Below, in pieces: positions 58,896 to 64,000 of a stretch of 64,000 nt of DNA (position 1 is its first letter; each line of letters opens with the position of its first letter). The notes beneath the pieces are model-generated. The model was given only the letters and a program-made list of their open reading frames with translations, was not told the DNA's origin and did not search any database. The position numbers were made by a program, and so were the translations under genes. Source of the stretch: Sipunculus nudus (Eukaryota > Annelida > Sipuncula > Golfingiida > Sipunculidae); contig CM049307.1 of the NCBI GenBank assembly GCA_026874595.1, positions 49,013,678 to 49,077,677 on the forward strand, written 5' to 3'.

Positions 58896-58995
58896 CGTAC
58901 GAGATAGTATGTCGTACGTACGAGATATTATGTCGTACGTACGAGATAAATAATTTATTTTTCTTTTACTAGGTGGCAGCAATACGCTTCCGTAA

Positions 58996-59371
58996 CTGTT
59001 GTATTTGACTATCACCTATAATTTATTATAGGCGATATTATACATAATTTATATTATAAAATTATAATATATCATATGTAATAAAAAAGATATATATCTA
59101 AAGCAGGTTTTATTCTAATATATTTTAACGTAAAGACAAGAGCTGATATTGGTCATGTTCCATTATAAGCCATCATGATTAAACGTATCTATTATGGTAA
59201 TCGAGGGGCGGGTTAAGGATGTTAGAAATATGTAAATTATAATTTACAAAAATATAATGAAGTATATTAAAGGAATAAATAAAAATACGACTAATCAGTT
59301 GGTCATACTCGAGAAAATGATGTAATTGTGGATTGCTTAAAGGTCACCTGGGTGGTATCCGCTATTTTTTT
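58996..59371. other. Unannotated sequence
   Basis: AT-rich, no gene or repeat recognised. Confidence 0.45.
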
Positions 59372-59845
59372 TATTGATATTTGCGTTGGCGTTAACCCGT
59401 CCGCTCGCTACAGTATAATCAAGTCGTTCAAGTCGCTTTACGGGACCAACGCACGCGTCGGAACCTCTTTTTCGTCCGCCTCCATATCGCAAATAACTAT
59501 TGTTTAACGCCCGCATGGATGTTTTTCTGGGACGTCTTGGCTATAGCTAGGCTCATGCAGATGTCGTCACGGCCAATGCGACAAAACAGTTCGATGCTGG
59601 CAGTTTATTCAAGCCAGAGCCCGTAGACATCCAGTTGGTTTAACCTGTCTCACGCAGAAAATCTTAATTTGTCTTTAAATATCTCCCACGTTAGTTGTAA
59701 AATTGATTACAAGACAACGCAAAGCATTATTTTTGTCTGTTAAAAAGCTATTAATTATACGAATTTGCCCCTAATCCCACACTTGCATAGTGTTTCTCTT
59801 GATTTCTGCGTTAATTTCACTCCTATACGTTACGTCAAAAGATTC
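59372..59845 (+). repeat. Dispersed TTGATATTTGCGTGGG repeat, copy B
   Basis: TTGATATTTGCGTTGGC, CGCTTTACGGGACCAA, AACTATTGTTTAACGCC, GATGTCGTCACGGCC, GACAAAACAG, TCTCCCACG and TTCTCTTGATTTCTG follow the same order as in copy A. Confidence 0.6.
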
Positions 59846-60529
59846 AAATTAACGTGGAAGCATGACATGTCTCCTGCGATAATGGTCTCATATTTCCCTC
59901 ATTAAAAACTAAAAATAACAGAAAGCGTAACTGTCACGTATTTCAATTTAAGCTTGTCAGTCTTATTTTACATTGTGTGTTATAGGTGTCATGTAGACTT
60001 AATTAAATGTTTATTTCATATCATTTCTTTATATCATTTCCGGCATCTTTATCAAAAACAATATTTTATCCATACTAAATAGGCTAAACCATATATACAT
60101 ATCAATCTTTTGAACTCTGCGTTTATATACCTTCATATACATTTCTTTAGACCAAGCTTTTTGTATACAACACATAGTTTATTTAAGCAGACTCCTTCAA
60201 GATCCAGATACACCAATATTGTTAAATTTATAGCTACCCTGCATGTAGAAATTTGAAAGCGAATAAATAAATATAATTCTAGTTGGAGGAAAGTTCACAG
60301 GAGAAGTATTCTATCCATATATTAGTTTAATATTTTTCGTTAAGGTTGTGCAGCCACAAACTTCGTTGATTGAGAGCTAGGTAAATGGAAAAAAATATAA
60401 AATTACCTGTATTCTTTTAAATTTATATATGTGAATAGATATATTGCTCATGAAAAAAAGCCTTATTTCATACGTGTCATAAATTTAATGATGAAAGTGC
60501 GTGATCTTTATGGACTGTTCGACCGAACA

Positions 60530-60532
<3 letters not shown>

Positions 60533-60592
<60 letters not shown>
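60533..60592. repeat. (AT)n microsatellite
   Basis: 60 bp of TA dinucleotides directly left of the Penelope-like tail. Between 59846 and 60532 nothing is recognised. Confidence 0.95.
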
Positions 60593-60595
<3 letters not shown>

Positions 60596-60918
60596 AAGGT
60601 TAAGATGAAGATTGTAGAAAGGACAGGGTTCGCGGTTAGAAGGGGTTGTATAGCTCATGTGCAACTCTCTTTAAATGCTTAAGATGCGGGTGGTAAGTTA
60701 CAACCAGTGGTATTCGGTTCAGTTCTTTTTTCGGGGTTTTCTGTACATTGTCATTCCATCATATAACATCTCTCTTCACGTTCCCACTTAATTACCTCCT
60801 GACGAAGAAGTCTGTGTACTTCGAAAGCTGGTGTCTTAATAAACTAGTTAGTCTATCTAAAAGGCGTAACTGTTTATCTTAACCTTTGGTTCAACTATAG
60901 ACTAACACGGCTATACCA

Positions 60919-60919
<1 letters not shown>
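60593..60919 (+). mobile_element. Penelope-like retroelement tail fragment with hammerhead ribozyme
   Basis: The fragment lies between two AT tracts. It contains a hammerhead motif (listed separately) followed by GTTAGTCTAT (60847-60856) and its perfect inverted copy ATAGACTAAC (60897-60906), then ACACGGCTATACCAC. A second inverted pair, AAAGGTTAAGAT (60596-60607) and ATCTTAACCTTT (60878-60889), encloses it. The string 'CTGAnGAAG...CTTCGAAAGC ... TTAGTCTAT ... AGACTAACACGGCTA' is the pattern I associate with Penelope-like elements of animals. No reverse transcriptase part is left. Confidence 0.5.
60785..60840 (+). ncRNA. Hammerhead ribozyme motif (Penelope-like type)
   Basis: Core CTGACGA (60800-60806), one A, stem II GAAGT/ACTTC (60808-60812 with 60819-60823) closed by a 6-nt loop, then GAAA (60824-60827). 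Next is a minimal stem III GC-TGGT-GT (60828-60835) and C at 60836, the expected cleavage position. Stem I is not well formed. The very short stem III is typical of hammerheads in Penelope-like elements, which may act as dimers. Confidence 0.55.

Positions 60920-60968
<49 letters not shown>
60920..60968. repeat. (AT)n microsatellite
   Basis: About 48 bp of AT dinucleotides directly right of the Penelope-like tail. Confidence 0.95.
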
Positions 60969-60969
<1 letters not shown>

Positions 60970-61112
60970 TATTTCTTATTGTTTTATTTGGTATATAACA
61001 CTGGTAGCGCAATCAATACCCTATATAACTCCCATTTAAAACACTTTGGCTTTCAATAATCGTCAAATCTTTATATATTTGTGCCCATGACTATTCAAAC
61101 TGACAGCTGCAG

Positions 61113-61385
61113 TATTGATATTTGCGTGGGTTTCCATTCAATCCATCCTCCCCACCCCTAAATGAAATAAAGTTGTTAAGCTGATTTACGGGACAAAACT
61201 ACCACGGCTTCTCCTCTCCGTCCGCCCCCGTATCGTGTTTAGCTATATATATGTATATACATTATATATATATATATATATTAATGTGCGTGTGTTTTCT
61301 TCATCTGGGGCGCCTTTTCCTAATAGGACATCTTAATGTCGGTACGGCCATTATAGCTTAAAACAGTCCCTTTAATAAAAAGTAA
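61113..61385 (+). repeat. Dispersed TTGATATTTGCGTGGG repeat, copy C
   Basis: TTGATATTTGCGTGGGTTTCC, GATTTACGGGACAAAAC, CCGTCCGCCCCC and TAATGTCGGTACGGCC are shared. An AT tract (about 61243-61281) has expanded inside it, and the 3' part is missing or decayed. Confidence 0.55.
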
Positions 61386-61796
61386 CGAAAAGGATTTAGA
61401 CAGACAGGCAAAATATATCATAAAACAACTCCCTAAAGTGATCGAGCTTTTCACGATTTCTCATGAATTCTCCATCAATTCACTTAAACAATTGATACAT
61501 TCAAATTTGATTTGACAAAATAACAGGGTTTATCATGTGCATAAGAGTTCATTGAAGAAATGGTTTATTATGTACCGTATTAAATCAACATTGAAATCAT
61601 ATTAATTGTAACACACTGAATGTCTTTCCTGTCTAAAGTAAGACTTATCATGTCCTCCTTTTTTTACCTTGATTCTTATGATTGTAAACGTAATTATATT
61701 TCCTGCATATGCGTTAATTCTTTCAAACAACTGTTTAATATGTTGTCATAGGGAAACATATCAATGTAATGCTGTTGTCAGAATACCTTATCACTA

Positions 61797-61799
<3 letters not shown>

Positions 61800-61865
<66 letters not shown>
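61800..61865. repeat. (AT)n microsatellite
   Basis: About 65 bp of AT dinucleotides, the longest uninterrupted one here. Flanks 61386-61799 and 61866-62884 show no gene. Confidence 0.95.
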
Positions 61866-61867
<2 letters not shown>

Positions 61868-62884
61868 CTTGCCATTAAAAACAAGATGAACAGGATTCCG
61901 AAAAAAAGGAATTGGTGGTGGTCTTCTTTCTCATTTTGCATGTTCATATACATGCATACAGAACCTCTTCGAATGTAATTTCCTGATTGTGATAGTAACT
62001 TCGACTTTTCGGTCGGACCATTTAGGGAAAAAATCTGAAATTTGATTGGTTAGTAATTCCTAAGATTAGATTCTTCTAATAATATAATAATAACTAGTTA
62101 ACAATTTTGAAATTTAGATATATGTTAGATAATGAAGTTTAGCTGTAAAGGGGGTCTTGCCTCAGGCTAAAATACGGTATGACTGACGCAAGATATTTCA
62201 AATAAATGTACTGCATGGTTCATAAATCTATATTACAGTATGAATCACTATTCTCCTGTATTATATGTAATAAGATGTCTTTTGTTTTATAATAAAACTC
62301 CGACAGAAAGTAATTTGCATTATAATGTCTGATGGTTGGTTTACATTTTAGCAACATTAATAATACAGTTTCAACGGATGTATAATACGGTGAGTGTTAA
62401 ATATCGAAATGGGGGAATCTGCCAAATTTAAACCACCTTTGTTCAGGCGGGCAGAGAAGACCGGTTATGCAGTCATTGAGTAGGTAATCGCGAAGCAATC
62501 TCGACGTTGCTTCATTTTTTTTCTACGCTTGCATTCCACATACCGTACAATTTGGTGAAGATTCTGGTACTGTCCCAGGTCTGTTGATCAAGAATGTTGG
62601 CGCGAGTATGCATGCGGTCTTTGACTGATTTCTATAATTTTTAGTGGCTATCATCTTTTCATTTGTCTTCCTTGCACAGTAAAGAGGAAGTACAAAGTGA
62701 AGCGCAGGCGGACATTAAAAGCAAAAATAACGAAAGCAATTGAGTTACCAACAAATTAAAAAAAATATAAACCAAAAACACCACAAACTAATTCACCAAC
62801 TGGTACTTTCAACGTTCAACAAATATAGACATAATAGCGACCGTTCCCTTGTTATGAAGTGCACCTGTATAGTTTTTTTTTATC

Positions 62885-63440
62885 TGTTGAATTGTTACCT
62901 GCGTGGGATTTACCCTATCTATCATCTCCCACCCTCCAAATTGAAATAAAGCCATTGCAGTCGATTCACCGGATAAAGTGACGTTTGCGACTTGTCTCCG
63001 TCCGCCCCCACTTCATAAATCAGTATCGTATTACGCTGATGTGTGATATTTTTTTTCTGGCCGCTTTTGCTAACACAACTCATCCGAATGTCGTTACCGC
63101 ATATGTGATAAAACAGTCGATCAGTCAAATAAATAGTACGGAGAACACGATACACCCATTGATGCAGGTTTAACACAGTAAACTATGTGGTAAAGTTCAG
63201 CTCAGCTTCAGAAATGCATTTCTTATCCTCACTTTTATCGTAAGGAGCAATTCATTTCACATAGAGAGTGAAAATATGACGTAAAACTTGTCCCACGCAT
63301 GTCGTAAAAACTGAGTACATGATCAAAACTTAATGTTGGGATAAACCACAAAGATAGACGTAACGGATGTAGTATATTTAATATTTAGAATCACCCACTG
63401 TTATCGTGATTTCTCAAGCTTTCTCGTGATTTTCCTTGCA
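62885..63440 (+). repeat. Dispersed TTGATATTTGCGTGGG repeat, copy D
   Basis: CTGCGTGGGATTTACCC, GATTCACCGGATAAAG, CCGTCCGCCCCC, GAATGTCGTTACCGC, GATAAAACAG, TGTCCCACGCATGTCGTAAAAA and CGTGATTTCTC follow the same order as copy A. A short segment between about 63150 and 63240 is not shared. From 63441 to the window end nothing is recognised. Confidence 0.6.
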
Positions 63441-64000
63441 TGTGCTACGATAAGATAAAATAATAATCCATTTGAAACTGAGACTGAACTACTGACTGTT
63501 TACACTGGTTACATATTTCCGACATTATTTACAGGACATACTGCTTTACACAAAAATGTGAAATTGGCTTATCGTGACCTTATAACTGGTATTTTTAACT
63601 GTTATATCATTTGTCGTCCTTTATTTTGATTAATGATTTCAAATAAAAAAATACGCGATGCAAAACTTTTTTTATCTTTATAGCGTGACTTTATCATTTA
63701 ATATACATCCTGATCAGGATTCATACATAGTATTCCATGTGTTGTCTTCTAACTTTGTCCCGAAGTCTGTAATCAATATATGTATATATACATGGTTTCA
63801 CCACGCAGGGTATAATTTAACACGGAACTAGACTTAAGAGACATATCGCTGTTACACTTGTAACGTGGTGCATGCATGTAAAACTCGTAATTTTTACCAT
63901 GAGTCATATCACATTTCACGCCATTTTTCCGTATTTACATGGCAGACACATAAACGGTCACATCTTGTTAACAAACACTTTACAGTCAGACAATGAAGAA

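Larger units (their letters stand above)
54055..58995. mobile_element. Outer inverted-repeat element with 21-bp palindromic satellite (interrupted)
   Basis: The left end (54055-54112) and the reverse complement of the right end (58938-58995) are the same over about 57 bp: TTACGGAAGCGTATTGCTGCC, then ACCTAGTAAAAGAAAAATAA and onward. The flanks share CTGT (54051-54054 and 58996-58999), a likely 4-bp target duplication. Next to each end are tandem 21-bp units ATTATCTCGTACGTACGACAT: forward at about 54107-54222, inverted at about 55410-55542 and 58896-58950. The inverted block is split by a 3.35-kb insertion. Without it the element would be about 1.6 kb. No transposase ORF. Confidence 0.8.

Overview
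The window looks like animal DNA, most likely from a mollusc or another lophotrochozoan. It is AT-rich, intron-bearing, and full of (AT)n microsatellites. It also carries repeats of the kind I associate with mollusc genomes: an AGCTCAGCTGACTGAAAGTCA... family, a TGCCCCCGCC-ended satellite element, and CAGGGGCGGATCC-type inverted-repeat elements. The organism call is an inference from repeat style and from the one gene present. I cannot name a species.

One protein-coding gene is clear: a Polycomb-class chromobox gene (Pc; vertebrate counterparts CBX2/4/6/7/8) on the + strand. Its five coding exons run from 6377 to 38456 and join in phase to a 309-residue protein. Exons 1 to 3 encode an N-terminal chromodomain, exon 4 a very basic linker, and exon 5 an acidic/Ser-rich middle and a C-terminal Pc box. 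Four of the five exons are 44 to 91 nt long, so they are hard to see as open reading frames. Intron 2 alone is about 27.8 kb and holds much of the repeat content. The long ORFs elsewhere look like translations of repeats.

Layout. 1-6.0 kb: a repeat element (579-2467), AT tracts and a possible minus-strand hammerhead ribozyme (about 3282-3339). 6.05-6.38 kb: putative promoter (CCAAT boxes, CRE, TATA-like box). 6.38-38.46 kb: the Pc gene. Its introns hold a 180-bp satellite element (15507-17022), a 148-bp satellite element (22243-24411), a 275-bp tandem repeat (about 25.1-25.9 kb), three or more copies of the CAGCTGACT family, a tRNA-Arg-derived relic (28685-28757) and small hAT-like inverted-repeat elements. 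38.5-48 kb: two related hAT-like elements carrying AT microsatellites (39655-40077, 45401-45861) and a large CAGCTGACT element with nuclear-receptor-like half-site arrays (42390-44999). 48-64 kb: only repeats. These include a dispersed four-copy family, a Helitron-like 3' end, a GTGTCG-rich inverted-repeat element beside an (AAGAT)n array, a nested pair of inverted-repeat elements (54055-58995 with 55543-58895 inside it), and a Penelope-like tail with a hammerhead ribozyme (about 60785-60910).

I found no second protein-coding gene, no intact tRNA or rRNA, and no prokaryotic or CRISPR features. The most interesting parts are the nested inverted-repeat element with its 21-bp palindromic satellite and recurring TCACTCCGTAAC motif, the two hammerhead candidates, and the HP1-like aromatic-cage residue in the Pc chromodomain.
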